A DNA stretch of 64,000 nucleotides from Blakeslea trispora (Eukaryota > Mucoromycota > Mucoromycetes > Mucorales > Choanephoraceae), in NCBI GenBank assembly GCA_025331445.1, contig JAIWNE010000036.1, positions 186,001 to 250,000 on the forward strand. The letters run 5' to 3'. The translations under genes and the position numbers were made by a program. The notes under the pieces were generated by a model, which had not been told where the DNA came from, searched no databases, and was given only the letters and a program-made list of their open reading frames with translations. Shown in pieces: positions 23,830 to 36,200 of the stretch (position 1 is the first letter of the stretch; every line of letters begins with the position of its first letter).

Positions 23830-24137
23830 AAAGACATGATTTTGAGTAACATCGTTCTGGCTGAACATTTTGAGGACCTTCTGACTTGCTTGACAGAATG
23901 AAAGGCGCATTCCATTGTTTGAACCCTGAATGCCCATCTGTCAAGAATGGTCGTGGGGTAAGTGGCCGTGACAAGCTGTCTGCTCTTGCTATTGCCATTT
24001 CCGGGATTACAACTTTGCTCTTTCAGCAAACCCTCCCTGCTTTCTCTCAAACCATCAGTCCCTCCAACACTGAATTTAATCACAAAACAGCATCCTTCTG
24101 TACAAGAAGCGGTTTATTGGCTGCACGCGAAGCGTGA
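23830..24137 (+). pseudogene. C-terminal zinc-ribbon fragment of an older transposon protein
   Basis: The plus strand reads RMKGAFHCLNPECPSV, then KNGRGVSGRDKLSALAIAIS, GITTLLF and a Ser/Pro/Thr-rich end. A CxxxxC pair followed by GRDxxxALAI resembles the zinc ribbon plus NRDxNAAxNI end of TnpB/Fanzor-type (OrfB) proteins. The same frame just upstream has three stops, so it is a remnant. The complete MULE inserted only about 30-80 bp upstream of it. The assignment is from pattern memory only and is weak. Confidence 0.35.
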
Positions 24138-25693
24138 TGAGCAAGGTTGTAAGTGTTACATAAACTCTAATTGCTTTAAATTGCCAAATCTTCTCTCCCC
24201 CCAGACATGACAGCTTTGCCGTGCTTTTGAGCAGGGTTATAATGAAGATGGAAAAGCATAAATCAAAAAAGACTACAGTTGATAGCCCTTGGTTAAAGCT
24301 GTTCAGCATAATAGTGAAAGCTTATTAATTGAGAGCCTGGATCTATTTTATCAGCTGAATTACAATTTGTTTTTATGCAGCCAAAAAGTCTTTTACTAAC
24401 GACAACTATAGTCAGGTTACTATCAACAATAAATCATTTGGTTCAGATGTCAATGTATAGAAGCATAATTAAATTCTCTCAAGTTAATGTATTGCTGCTC
24501 CCTTGCTGATAAAATTTCTATGTATAAAGAAAAGATGCTACTTGTCTAATAATGCTCTATGTATAAGCGAAACGTGTTGATTTGATAGACTACACTACGA
24601 CAAACTAAGTTTTCTCAAACTGCTTCACTTTGAGTCATACTACATTTGGATGCAAGCCCCTCCCCCACCTTAAAAATTTATGAATTCATGAATCGAGCAG
24701 GTAAACATGGATGTTTCTTGTAATGCAGAAGACACACTTCTGCCGAAATTTTAAAAAAGATAAGAACAAGCTAATGAAGTTGGAGTGTCATAATCGAAAC
24801 ATTTTTCATAAAAATCCTGTACTCTGCATTAATGATTATCAATTGCTTGTACGCATTTAATGCAAAGCTCACAAAAAAAAAGTCTTCTTTAAGTCTGACA
24901 GCCTAAGTTTGTTGTTCACAACATTTTATCAAATGTTGATCTGCTGCTTCAAGTTCTTACTTTACAAGTTCATGATGAACAAAAACAAAAAGATACAAAG
25001 TGGGAGAAGCAACGAAGAACTTATCTCCAGTATTCTTTTTAAATCAAGGCATACATCACAGTTTTAATACGCATGAACATTATGTTTGCGCTTTAAACAA
25101 GACACCTTATTAAAGGTCAATTAAGCATACTATATTTTTTGTCACATTCTTATACAAGAAACAAAAAAAAAAGGCTCTTGACCTTTTAGTTTGATAACTT
25201 GCCAAACGCTTTCACGTGGATATGTAGTTGATCTTATGCATAGCATTTTGATTGTAATATGTGCTTATTAACAAGAAACGGAAGAGCACTGATCTCGCTT
25301 AAGGTTAAGTGTCAATAAACTATGCAAACAACACAAAGTTAAGAGCCTTGAATTTATTGTCAATTGCAAGCTAGAGAAAGATACTACCAGCAAGAAAAAG
25401 AAAAGACGGCATTCATTGAAGGCTAATTATAACCAAGTTTATGAAAAGACAGACTTTATAGAGCTTACATGTGCTTTTGTATTCCAAACTACCTTTGGGG
25501 CTTCCTGTTCATTGCGAAGAAGAATATTATAGTCTTGTCTTATTCTTACATATGAAGAAAACTTTAAAAATTAGATTAAGCCAGAATTTGGTCATGCATT
25601 TGATTTGCTAATTCAGATTGTTTAAAAGAACTGTGTTTTCAACCTTCTCTTTTTTTTTTGGCTTTTGTTTTCAATATAACTTTAAGCAGCAGA
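24138..25693. other. Gene-poor spacer
   Basis: About 1.55 kb of AT-rich DNA between a transposon remnant and the P450 gene. No frame or repeat is convincing. The right end should contain the P450 promoter. Confidence 0.5.
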
Positions 25694-27764
25694 ATGAGTC
25701 AACTACTATTCTTGAATAACAGTGCACCTATTCAAAATTTGGTCAAACTATACAGCACCTATATCATGCCTCATCTTGCCAAAAGAAGCCATATAATTGG
25801 GATCAAGGCTGCTGTAGCCTTTTCTTTAATTTATTTTCTGTATGATCGTCTCTTTAAGCCCCCAAAGCAACTACGCCAATTCCCATACATTTCATATTAT
25901 ACCACTATTAAAACTATTCTCAATGGTGAAAGTGCCCGGGATTTTGACCGCCGTGTGATTGCACCACTACTCGAGACTGAATGGAAAGAAGGTGTATACA
26001 TGGTAAGAGGTGACTGTATATAGTTTTTTTTTTGAAGCCTCAAGCTAAGTCTCACACAAATACACGCACATTGCTAATAGAGGCCTTTTGGTAATGGTTG
26101 GAACGTCATGATAGCAGACCCTGAACTTGCCAAAACAGTTTTCTCAAAGACGGGTAAACGATGAATAGTAAGAGGGGGGGAGAGAAATTGATGGCCACAA
26201 GCTAAGACATGTTCAATAGACAATTTTCCAAAGGCAACACTATCTCAAAGGATGAAAAAGGCTGCTATGGGTAAATTTTTAGGTGAGAATAGTATTATGA
26301 TATCAAATGGACATGAATGGAAAAGCCAAAGAAAGTTGGCTAATCCGGCCTTTCACCGCTCTATGCCTGTTAACTTATTTGGAAATTTGACACTTGATTT
26401 TTTTGATATTGTTGATCAAAGCAACGGCCACGTTGATTTTACTGATCTTATTCAACGATGGACATTAGATGCTATTGGAAGAGCGGGCTTTGGTAAAATG
26501 CAGGCGTATCCAAAGTGAAACACACTAATGATTCTGCATTTCTATATCTTAAAGGTTTTGACTTTAAGGCCATCAAAGAGAAAAACAACGATTGGGTAGA
26601 TACTTATAATTTCATCAACGACAGCTTTTCAAATGGATTCTATTTTCTTTTTCCTTTCTTGGATCAAGAAGGCTCAGTTTTGCTTTCAGCTGAACGTAAG
26701 AAGGTTCATCAACGTCTTAATCAGTTCCTTGGTATGATTGATCAGATGATTTTGAACAAGAGAGAAACAGTGAAGAAAGGCAATCTTGATAATGACTATC
26801 TGGCAGAAAATGAAAAGGATCTCTTAACTTTGATGATTGAAGGCGAAATGAGAGGAGAAGGTGCTATGTCCAACGCAGATTTAAGAGTAAGCTGTTTGTA
26901 TGTATACACATCACAATTGTTTACATACTTTTTCTAGAGCAACGTATGTATATTCTTTTTAGCTGGTCACGAAACAACCTCAAATACACTTTCTTTCGCT
27001 ATCTACTACCTGGCTGCGCATCCCGTAAGTTAAAGTCTCTATTGACTAGGTGGCTATGTAAACTTACTTTTAGATTCCCCTCTTAACAACAGGAAGTTCA
27101 GCAAAAAGCCAGAGAAGAAGCTATTAGAGTACTAGGCGATGATCCAACAGATGTTTTACCTACTTTAGAACAGATAAAGGAGTTCAATTATATCAACCAG
27201 GTGATGAAAGAGGTATATGTTTTCTTCAAATACAAATAGTATGCTTAATTAAACAACCAAAATCAAATCAATCGTTAGACGCTACGTATCAATGGACCTG
27301 TATCCCGCGTTGTAACTCGTATAGCTAACGAAGGCTTTTTCTTGAATGACAAGTTTGTCCCAAAGGGTACATTGGTTAATGTCGACATGAACAACATTCA
27401 TCATAGCAAAAAGTTTTGGAGCGATCCTTATAAATTCGACCCTGACAGATTTGCTCAAGACGCTCAAGGGATCGCACGTAAAGCAAGCTCCGGTATGAAT
27501 TGGTTACCTTTCGGCTCTGGTGGTAGACAATGTATCGGAATGAACTTTAGTTTGTATGAGCAGCGTGTTTTTCTGTCTATGCTTTGTATGTAATTTGAAC
27601 TATTTTGACTTTTAAGATTACTGACGTTGCTTTCTTCTTTTTTAGTGAGAAGATACACTTGGAAATTACCTGAGGATTCGATCCATAAGAATGGTGTCGT
27701 TTCAATAGGTGCTGGCATTACTAGCACTGCTAAGCTAGACATCGATTTCACAAGACGCTACTGA
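25694..27764 (+). CDS. Cytochrome P450 monooxygenase, 539 aa
   Basis: A heme-thiolate monooxygenase, substrate unknown. Eight exons (25694-26002, 26081-26153, 26220-26492, 26555-26886, 26938-27024, 27093-27212, 27279-27585, 27646-27764) all agree in phase. An N-terminal hydrophobic anchor lies around residues 30-55 (IIGIKAAVAFSLIYFLYDRL) and is followed by a Pro-containing hinge. Hallmarks: C-helix WKSQRKLANPAFHR, I-helix oxygen-binding motif AGHETTS, ExxR in KETLRINGPVSR, PERF-like FDPDRF, and the heme loop PFGSGGRQCIGMNFS with the Cys ligand. Closest in general form to the CYP3/CYP4-like fungal clans expanded in Mucoromycota; I cannot name the family. The 5' frame contains an earlier non-ATG extension that I rejected. 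It is flanked on both sides by transposon debris. Confidence 0.93.
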
Positions 27765-27999
27765 AAATGGATTTCTGACTTTTCTTCTTGCTAGCAAATT
27801 GAAGTTTATATAAACATATTAGTCTTCTTACAATTAGAGCCTATTGACATAATGACAATGCTTTTCTTTTAATGGGCTACTCTCATATCAATTCGTTTCT
27901 ATCTTGTAAATAAAAAACAAGAGCCTCCCTCAACTCAATAAATGAATTGAGAACGTTTTACTTTACTGGAGTCCCACAAATAAGTGAAAAACTTACATC

Positions 28000-28500
28000 A
28001 CCAAACACATTTCCTTTTTTAGTAACTTCCCATCTCACCACGTCAACATCGATTTTGAGCTCACTCTCGCTCCACACTTCCCCCTCTGCTACTAGTACCA
28101 TCTGCCTGGACTACCTTTTGGTCTCTCGCTATACCTTTGCAGGCTCAGACGGTTTGGTATCGTCTCCTCCACTCCAAAATTCCCTGTCGCTTATTACTTC
28201 ACCATATGAATCCGTCTTCCTTCCCCTCTCCCCTCTGCCATATCTGTTCTTCCTCTGACGAGACTCTGGACCATTTCCTTTTCCTCTTCCTCTGCCCGGC
28301 CAAGGCTTCGGTTTGGCTGACAACTCTCACTACATACGTCTATCCTTTTATCCGCTTTGTTCCTCCTGACGTCCCTCGCATCTTCCGCTGCATCTACCAA
28401 TTTCTTCCTGTCACTCTCATCCGTGACTCCTCTCTATCTATGTTTTCAGCACATTTGTTTTTCTCTTTTACCTGGTTTCTCAAATATTTTAGCTAAGTCC
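28000..28500 (+). mobile_element. LINE reverse-transcriptase C-terminal fragment
   Basis: One frame reads VWYRLLHSKIPCRLLLHHM, then SPLCHICSSSDETLDHFLFL and FLCPAKASVWLTTL. This is the zf-RVT zinc-binding tail (CxxC...H...C) that follows LINE reverse transcriptase domains, preceded by the usual W-x-RLLH segment. No reverse transcriptase core remains and I see no clear poly-A or target duplication, so the boundaries are approximate. Confidence 0.7.
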
Positions 28501-28795
28501 TTGATTATCTTCTTGGTTTTATATGTTTTCAACATTTTTGTTTCTTCAACTATAATACGAATACTTGCTGTTTATTTGCAGTTCAACAGTATGATTATGG
28601 TAACTGTTAGCTTGCCTTTCATACTCTACTTGAATAAATTAAAGCTGTTTTCTATTTATCATCACTTCTGTGGTTATCAATGTTATCATTACTTGGTCAA
28701 CTATGTATTTCTGTAAGTGTATGTGAAGGAAAAAGAGCAAGTATGTTTATTTATTTTTTTTGAATATCAAATGGTAATTCCAGAAGGATTTGACA

Positions 28796-31300
28796 TTATC
28801 TTTTTTTTTTGAGATTGGCCATAGCTTGATAGTGAAGACTATTGATAGCTGGCCAGACTATCTTGATGGAGCGTTTTAGCTCTAAAGCAATCCAATGGTT
28901 TCGGTTGACGAAATGCATCAGAAGAGGAAGAGGTTTGGGTCCTGGCTTGTAGTTAGTAGAGTTGAATCTGTCCAACACAGGAAGAAAAGTCAAATGATTG
29001 CACAATCGGGTGCCATGAACCAAAAGCGATTCTCTACAAAAGTATTGGCATCTATGGTTGTCTTCTTACTTCCAATTTTCTCTTCAATACCGAAGCAAAC
29101 AATTTTTTTGCATGCCTCCAAATCATACAACTGCCTAAAAGCCTTGAGATATTCATCGTAATTTGAAAACAGCTGATCGCGCATAACATGTTTCACTTCT
29201 AGAAACTCGTTTTTATCATCGAAGATCTGTGCAGCCAAAGCACGAAAACCACAAAAACCATCAGACTTGACATCCACAATACCTGTAAAAGCATTGGATG
29301 GAATTTCAGCAGAAATTTGACTGGCAAAACGATGATCTATGTAATTTGTTTTTGTTGATTAGAGAATTAAATATGCATCTGATGAATATATCGACGCTCA
29401 CCTTTTTGTTGTTTGATCATAGCTTTTTTTGCTCTGCTTTTCTCTTGGAGATCCTCAAAAATGTTCAAAAAAGCATCTGCAGTAGCTCTCTTTGTTTTTG
29501 GAACTCTTTTCTTCTTGTAAAACTATGCCTTTTATTACTTTTCCAAGGGCCGTAGCATGGCTCCTTGGCCGGACGGCCAATCTTACTTACTTCTTGAGAT
29601 GAAAGTAGCACCAGCTTGTCATCACAACTTTGGCGAGATTCGTAATCTTCCATTGCCTTTTTCATGTGATTGAGCAAAGAATCAAGATTAGACTTATTGC
29701 GGAATTTTGTCTCCAGTTTCAAAAGAAACCGTTGCCATTCATTGCTGCAATCAAGGTCAATTGGAACAATGGAAGAAGCCATTTCAACATAGCTCTCGCT
29801 TAAATGCCAATGGCGATGGAAGTCTTGAAGACTAAATGGCTTGTCTTCCAAAGAAAGCATAGAATGTGCACAGGGTAAAAGAAAGTTTACCTTTGCAATT
29901 TTCACCATCAATGCTAGGTTTCTTTTCTAACTCGACATCCACACAAGCAGCATGAGCAGCAATGAGAGCAGCGCGAGACACTTTACCTCTAACTGTATCT
30001 AATCGTCTGTTGCGAAGCATCAGAATGCCGTGCTTCTGTGCTTCTTTCTGCTCCAAAAGATCAAATTTTTGCTGCAGCAAAGTACAGTAAGAATCGATAT
30101 GCTCGAAAGCAGAGACCAAATCCATTCTTCTGGACATTCCAACCTTCAAAGCACAATATCCGCTTTCTGCCCTTTGCGAGCTCAAGCAATTAAAATGGGC
30201 CCATTTGTGCCTGATTGCAAGTCAATTCCTTTCAAAATAGCCCAAGGCCCTGTTACATTCAGGCGTTTCTGCATCAGGGTTGTAGTCAGACACGTTGTCT
30301 TCATTGTGCGCCTTCTTGATGTATGCTTCAACATACTTGTCGAAACTTTCTACATCTTCTGCATGGACAATCTTTTTGACAAGTTTCATGCATTCCTCTG
30401 TGATTTTTCGATCAAAGAACCGACAATTTTGGTTGAGCTCCTTTTTCACATTGCCAAATACACAACAAGTTGTCAGAATCGGGAAACACTTCCTTTAATG
30501 CTGTAATTAATGCAAAGTATTTGTCAGTAACGAACAATGGCTGTTCAATGTGCCCTTGGATTGTATCCTTCAAGCATTGTAAGAACCAAGTGTAAGTACT
30601 CTGTTGTTCATTACAAACAAAAGCATATGCCACAGGGAATGTTTCAAGTACATCAGCACCAAGGTTGTGTACACCGTAAACACAAATGAGAGGCATGCTG
30701 CGGTCATTCGCCTTGTAGGTGGCATCGATGACTAAAACTTGACCCATTTTTCTTGCATTGTGAAGGATTGACTTGTGAGCAAAGAAAATGTTCTTCAAAC
30801 TCATAGACGAGCCATTGCTTGCTTGGGGCACCTGGTATCTGACATTGTACTCAGCATTTTGCATCCTGTTAATCAAGATTTTGGCATCCTCTATTTTTGA
30901 GTTGGGAATAGCTGAGTCCTTGATTTCATTTGCCAGGTTTGCAATGTCTTCGTATTTCAAAACAGGAGTCCCTTGAAAAGTAGCAATATTCTTTCTAATC
31001 TCAGGTACACTGGTGTTCTTTTGAACCATCTGAGAAATCGCCTTGATGTCTGCAGGAGCCAAGAGTCTTGATTTACCTTCGGGTGTGATCCGGTTATACT
31101 TGACAGTGCAAAGATGATCGTGAGTATGCTCATCATCGCTATTTGGCTTGTTGACAAACCAATAGCCCCCTTCGGAATTGAAGCCGATTCGAATAATGAA
31201 CCTGCAGCTACCTTTACAAGTTTGAGTTTGTCTCTTGGCATCAGGTCTGGGCTTGTTTGTGTGGAAACGGCTTCTGAACTTGCATGTAAGTAGCAATCGC
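28796..31300 (-). pseudogene. Decayed MULE transposase with OTU domain (second, divergent copy)
   Basis: Reading the minus strand from 31300: a FAR1-like start (CKFRSRFHTNKPRPDAKRQ, CKGSCRFIIRIG), the DDE core with D in VLVIDATYKANDRS and a second D in LFVTDKYFALITALK, then a one-base frameshift after LLCIWQ near 30460 into VKKELNQNCRFFDRK. An in-frame TGA follows YFERN near 30220, with the E region in SSQRAESGYCALKV. A damaged SWIM-like part (NFLLPCAHSML) follows near 29870. The OTU part has KSDGFCGFRALAAQ (Cys retained, Asn of the DGNC box replaced by Phe), another frameshift near 28990, and the His motif NRNHWIALEL. Domain order matches the intact element at 20-23.8 kb but residues differ widely. 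I could not find its TIRs. Confidence 0.75.
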
Positions 31301-32676
31301 TTTTGGTCTTCAAATTTGGATCGGACAAGAATAATATGTTCTTTACGAGCTCAATCAAAAATAATGTCTGTGAGCGAATTGAGTTGATGAAACTTCACGC
31401 TGGCAGTGACAGGCAAACGCAATCCTCCTTTAAATAATGTAAAATTTTCATCTGATACGCTAATAGTAGTTTTGCGGCTGTTAGAAACTGAAAATGTACT
31501 ACAAAAAACTATTGAAAGAGGTTCCATAAAGCCATCATCATTAGCAAAAATATTTTGGTTTTTATCCGTTTTGAATGAGTATCAAAAAGAAAAGGAAGAG
31601 AAAATTCCTTCCCTATATCAGTTAATATATTAAAAAGTTAAAGGAGCTAAAAAACAGTCACCACCCGCTTAAAATCGAATCATAAAAAAATAGCCACTTT
31701 AAAGCAAAATTCAATCATGCATAAATAATGAGCTATAAACCATTTGGGAGGGGGTTTGGGAGAGGGACAACCCTCCCCCATGCGCACAGCCAGCACTAAT
31801 TAGGATCAGTAGACTAAGCCTTAGCTAGCTGGGAGGGGGTTCGAGGAGGAGGGACGACCCTCCCCCTCACGCGAAGCCCATATGATCCTCTCAACACTTA
31901 GTATACTATAAACATTACAAAATACTTGAGTAATGCACCTTCCATATGATTCAATTGTGTTTCAATAAAATGTGTTTGCTCTCATTGTGCTGCTTTGATG
32001 AGAATTAGGGAAAGAGTTTCTGGCTGTGGTAGGATTCATCCTATGCTTTAATTGTGTTATTCTAAGGATAAGTCAATTTTAAGTCCCTTGCGACCAGCAC
32101 CATTAGAAGTTTCAGATCTTCTCAAACGAGTGCTAACCCTTCCAAAGAGGTTCAAATTGTATTAGAACATACGATTACTATTTAAGCATCACTTCAGTTG
32201 TTGTAAACCTTGATCCATACTTCGCTAATAGCCAAAGTGGTTCCTACACTTTTCAAATTCAGGGCAGTCCATATCGTTCGATTAAACCTGCTATTCCCTC
32301 AGACAATTTAAGTCTCAAATTTGCGAACATTAATTGTTGCTTTTGAAAGACTTACTCACATTTAACCCCATCTGATTTAGCTATGAACCAATTATAAGGA
32401 TAAGCTCAAGTCTTTTTCACTGCCCCGGGACACATGTTTTTTTTTACCAAAGCGACGGTTTAAAATACACGAAGCGCAGCGAAGGAGTTATTTTATACCA
32501 GAGCGAAGGTTCAAAAAAAAATATGGGTGGGGCCCCCACATTGATCTTCTCATCGGATTAGTTGGCCTGCGGCAGCACGAGCATGTTGCAAAGCGAAGCG
32601 TTCTGAACCATAACTAAGTTCAACCATAGCGTAGCGAAGGTACTAATTTTGTTACCGAACGTAGGTTCGGTTTGTA
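31301..32676. other. Repeat-rich, non-coding spacer
   Basis: About 1.4 kb without a supported gene. It holds a tandem pair of G-rich hairpin units (31743-31876) and several copies of GCGAAGG or GCGAAGCG-type words between 32460 and 32660, including the palindrome ACCGAACGTAGGTTCGGT. It looks like transposon debris. Confidence 0.5.
31743..31876. repeat. Two copies of a G-rich/C-rich hairpin unit
   Basis: Units at about 31743-31787 and 31828-31876 share GGGAGGGGGTT, a G/A-rich middle, then GAC(A/G)ACCCTCCCCC and a trailing CGC-containing stretch. The G-rich and C-rich halves can pair within each unit. Confidence 0.7.
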
Positions 32677-32893
32677 ATAGAGATGTATGTCGAAAGTTTC
32701 ACCCCGAAATTTAACCGCGATTGATAGCCATGCTACAAGAAATAGACTTGAATGAATCAGGATGGCATGGTTAGAAAGCTCTTTTTCTTCGCAAGCATAC
32801 TATGACATCCTGACTCATTCAAATCTATTTCTTGTAGCATGGCTATCAATCGCGGTTAAATTTCGGGGTGAAACTTTCGACATACATCTCTAT
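32677..32893. repeat. Foldback inverted repeat, 88-bp arms
   Basis: Arms 32677-32764 and 32806-32893 are complementary with two mismatches; the loop is 41 bp. The arms contain GTCGAAAGTTTCACCCCG, which also occurs at 63531-63548 next to a TA dinucleotide, so this is probably a MITE of the same family. The complementarity extends slightly beyond the TATGTCGAAAG ends, so the exact element edge is unclear. Confidence 0.85.
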
Positions 32894-33270
32894 GCTTATA
32901 TATTTAAAATAATCCCTATATACAGTGCTTCCAGAGTCCATTGATCACCTTACCGAAAAAATTGGTCACCTTTCTGAGAACCAATTGTGGTTCGTTCCTA
33001 CCACAAAAGTCGTTGCCTTCGCTTCGACTCCAGATGTAGTATTGGCACGGGTGACATGTCTGGAGGGAGGACAAAAACCAAAATCCAAAAAAAAAACGAA
33101 TTTTAAGTTTGGCGATAGCCAAACTTTTTTGGATTTGCATTATTATGAGTTATTCAAGCACTCCAGACAATAAACTGAACTTTCGCAATGTTTTAGTGGG
33201 ATATTTATAATAGTAATGTAATAGAGATAATTGTGTAAAATAAGTATAGAGTAATATAAGGCCAAGCGAG

Positions 33271-36200
33271 TTAAAGGTAGTTAATCGAGGTGGGATTTTG
33301 ACATCTCTTTTTATCCCAAACGCCCTCACACTGTTTGCTCTTGCAATTGAGACATATAGGATTCTTGCAGTTAGACCTACGCATTTTCCCATTACACAGA
33401 ACATCACCATATCCTTTGCATGTTTTCTTCAAAGCATTTGCATTACTTGAATAAGGATGGTAGGATGTGGCAATGTTGGTTTGTCTGACTTGAGCTTGCG
33501 TAGGTAATGGTACTGGCACTGGAATGCTTTGTACAAGAATTCCATAATAGTAGTTACTATTATGATAGCTAATCAAATGAGAATAGCCAGGAGCTGTTGT
33601 CTCAGGTACAGGTGTTTTAGAAACGACAATGTCGATAGGTGCGGTTGAAATTGTAAGCAAGTTTCTGCTGTTGTCTTGGCTTGGCAATGAAGGTACTGCC
33701 GATGGCAAATGTACACTAGCAGAATTTTTCTTACAGATTTGAGACTTAATTAGCGAGATAGTACTGTGATGTGCTTGATGAGTAGTGCGAGCTAGCTTCT
33801 GCTCCTTCCAATGTCGATGATACTTTTCTAAATGTTCAGGTGTTTTATAAAACACTCTTTCTCCCTCACAAAAGGTGTTCCATTTTTTGGCCAGAAGGTC
33901 AAAGTTAGGGGTAATTCTATTTGATGTCTCAAGAACATCTTTCAACAGACGTCCAAACAAAAGCTTTTCTTCTAAAGTATGAACTGCAATTACAGCATAC
34001 TTGGCCCTTTGGTGACTTGCCACAAATTGATACTATTTCTCTCATGGAGAGTGGAACCAATTTTCAAGAAAACAGTATCTTTGATATTTGGTATCGCAAG
34101 ATCTTTTTCTACGTTATACACAGGACTACTTAAACTCGAAACTCACTCTACTTCCTTCCACCTTCTCAATTCCCAGCCGTTGCATTTCCTCATCTGGCAA
34201 AGGGCATATGCCAAAAACTTCTTCAGAGCCACGAAATTTCAAGGCATTGATTTCAACTGCCAAATGCTTTAGACCTCGATCAGCCATCTGCATAGCTTGG
34301 CGCAAATAATCAAGATGCTGAGTCAGCCAAGGATCATAATGACCCTTGTACTCTAATCCAAGACGATTGGAAGTTCCAGCATCAAAGTTATGTCCTAATC
34401 GGTAGTCAATTAACATTGCAGAGGCAAGCTCTGGACCTGCACCAAAGGACCCAAACTTTCTGATAAGGTTCTGGTGAACTCCTCCTTCCAATGAATTGGT
34501 TCCTCTTACACATCTATAAAGAGTGAGACCATACTTGTCTTTTTTCTGCTTCTTGTAATAAAGTTGGACACCTGGTGGATCCGAGACATGGCCTAACTGC
34601 ACAGTCTTCAAGGCACTCAGTGCTTGCGCCCAAGACACTTTGTCAAAAAGAGAACATCCTAACTTGGAGCATCTCAAGGGTCCAAACGAAAGGAAAAGAG
34701 ACTGTAATACTGGCAGAAGTATAGCGGGAGAGCAAATCTTTCGTTTGACTCTTTCCCAAATCCAGTTGCAGTCATACTTCGTTCTCATTTCCCAGCTTTC
34801 ACCATTCTTTGCCAATGCATCTGAAACCAATTTCTTGTCATCTTCATCAAGAACAAAAAGACTATCACTAAATCTTTGAGTGAATTCCTTGTAAAGACCG
34901 TGCTGCTTATAAGGCCTTATCATATCAATCAGATGAAATACATCCTTGACAACACGAGTAAAGACTCGTTTGTCATCATGCTGTTCATGCACTATCTCAT
35001 GGCTTATTCTTAAGTTGGAGGTGAACAGCTGATAGCCGTGTTCGAAGCTTTTTCTGTCAACATTAGAAAAGTTATCAGGGAACATAGTGTTGAAAGCAAT
35101 ATCAACATCTGCATCGTTGATCGATCCAACAACTTCAACGTTTTTCTCAGAATCGTTTAGACTAGTAACGACAACTGCATTCGGTCTCACACTGATACTT
35201 TGGCTTGGCGGACGGACGCTACTACCAGCTTCTTGTACTTCTTCTCTTAGCGCCTTTATCAAATCAGAATTGAAAACCTTGATAACAAATCCAAGTTCAG
35301 AAAATGAGCCCAAACAAACAGGAGCTGCAGAGTTTCTGGCTTCATTGTTTTGTTTATTATCAAGATTTTCAGGATTCACCATGTAGCTTGGAATATAGAC
35401 TTTGGTTACCCTGAAAAGACAGGAGCCTTTCTCAACATGCTTGTTATCTTTGATTTGTTCAATCTGACCGGAGGCAACCACATGTTTTAAGCCACGAGGC
35501 TTCAAAGAAACAAAGGTTCCTGGTATATAATTCTTCGAATTAATGCGCGAACCAGTCTCAGGAATAGCCTTGATTGCTTCGTAAATAGTTAAGCTGGCCC
35601 AAGCATCTATGACTGCGTATTCTATCTGCTTGGAAGAGAGTATCTCTGAGGACCATTGAGTCTCTCGCTCTGACTTCTGAATGCTTTTCCCCAGCACACT
35701 GAGTGAAATTGCTGACAAAGAAGTTGCACCGCTGGACACTACTTTTCTTGAGGAGCAAAAGGATCCCAATTCAAGTTTGCCTTTGCAATTGACACACATA
35801 CTTTTTGCCAATCTGCTCAAGTCACCGCCTACTTGCCGCCCAACTTTCTTTATGTTTTCATCCTCAAAAATCATCATCAAAGAGATGGGTAAAGAAATCC
35901 AACATCTATCAATATGGAGCACATAGACATTTTTGGCAAATGCTATCTGAATCACATCCACTCTACAGCTATCTACTCCTTCAGAATAACAGATATCCCA
36001 TTCACAATCAAAGCCTATAGCAACATCGCCTCCTTCCTCAGCTGACGACTTGATCTCTTCAAACAAAGCTCTGAGAGAAATCTCCATGGAATCAAAGTCA
36101 CGACATAAATAAAGAATATTGATATCATTAGACAATTGAAGATATGTGCTATCTGTGCTTGAAGTGTTCATCCTTTCTTAATCTGCTGGCTCTACACCTT

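Noticed and set aside
31743..31876. Possible CRISPR-like or small RNA array
   Set aside because: Only two imperfect units with no spacers, in a eukaryotic genome.
32931..32950. CAGTGCTTCCAGAGTCC after TA as the left end of the exonuclease element
   Set aside because: A weak counterpart (GGACTCGAAAAGCAG) lies near 37705, but the match is too poor to claim a terminal inverted repeat.
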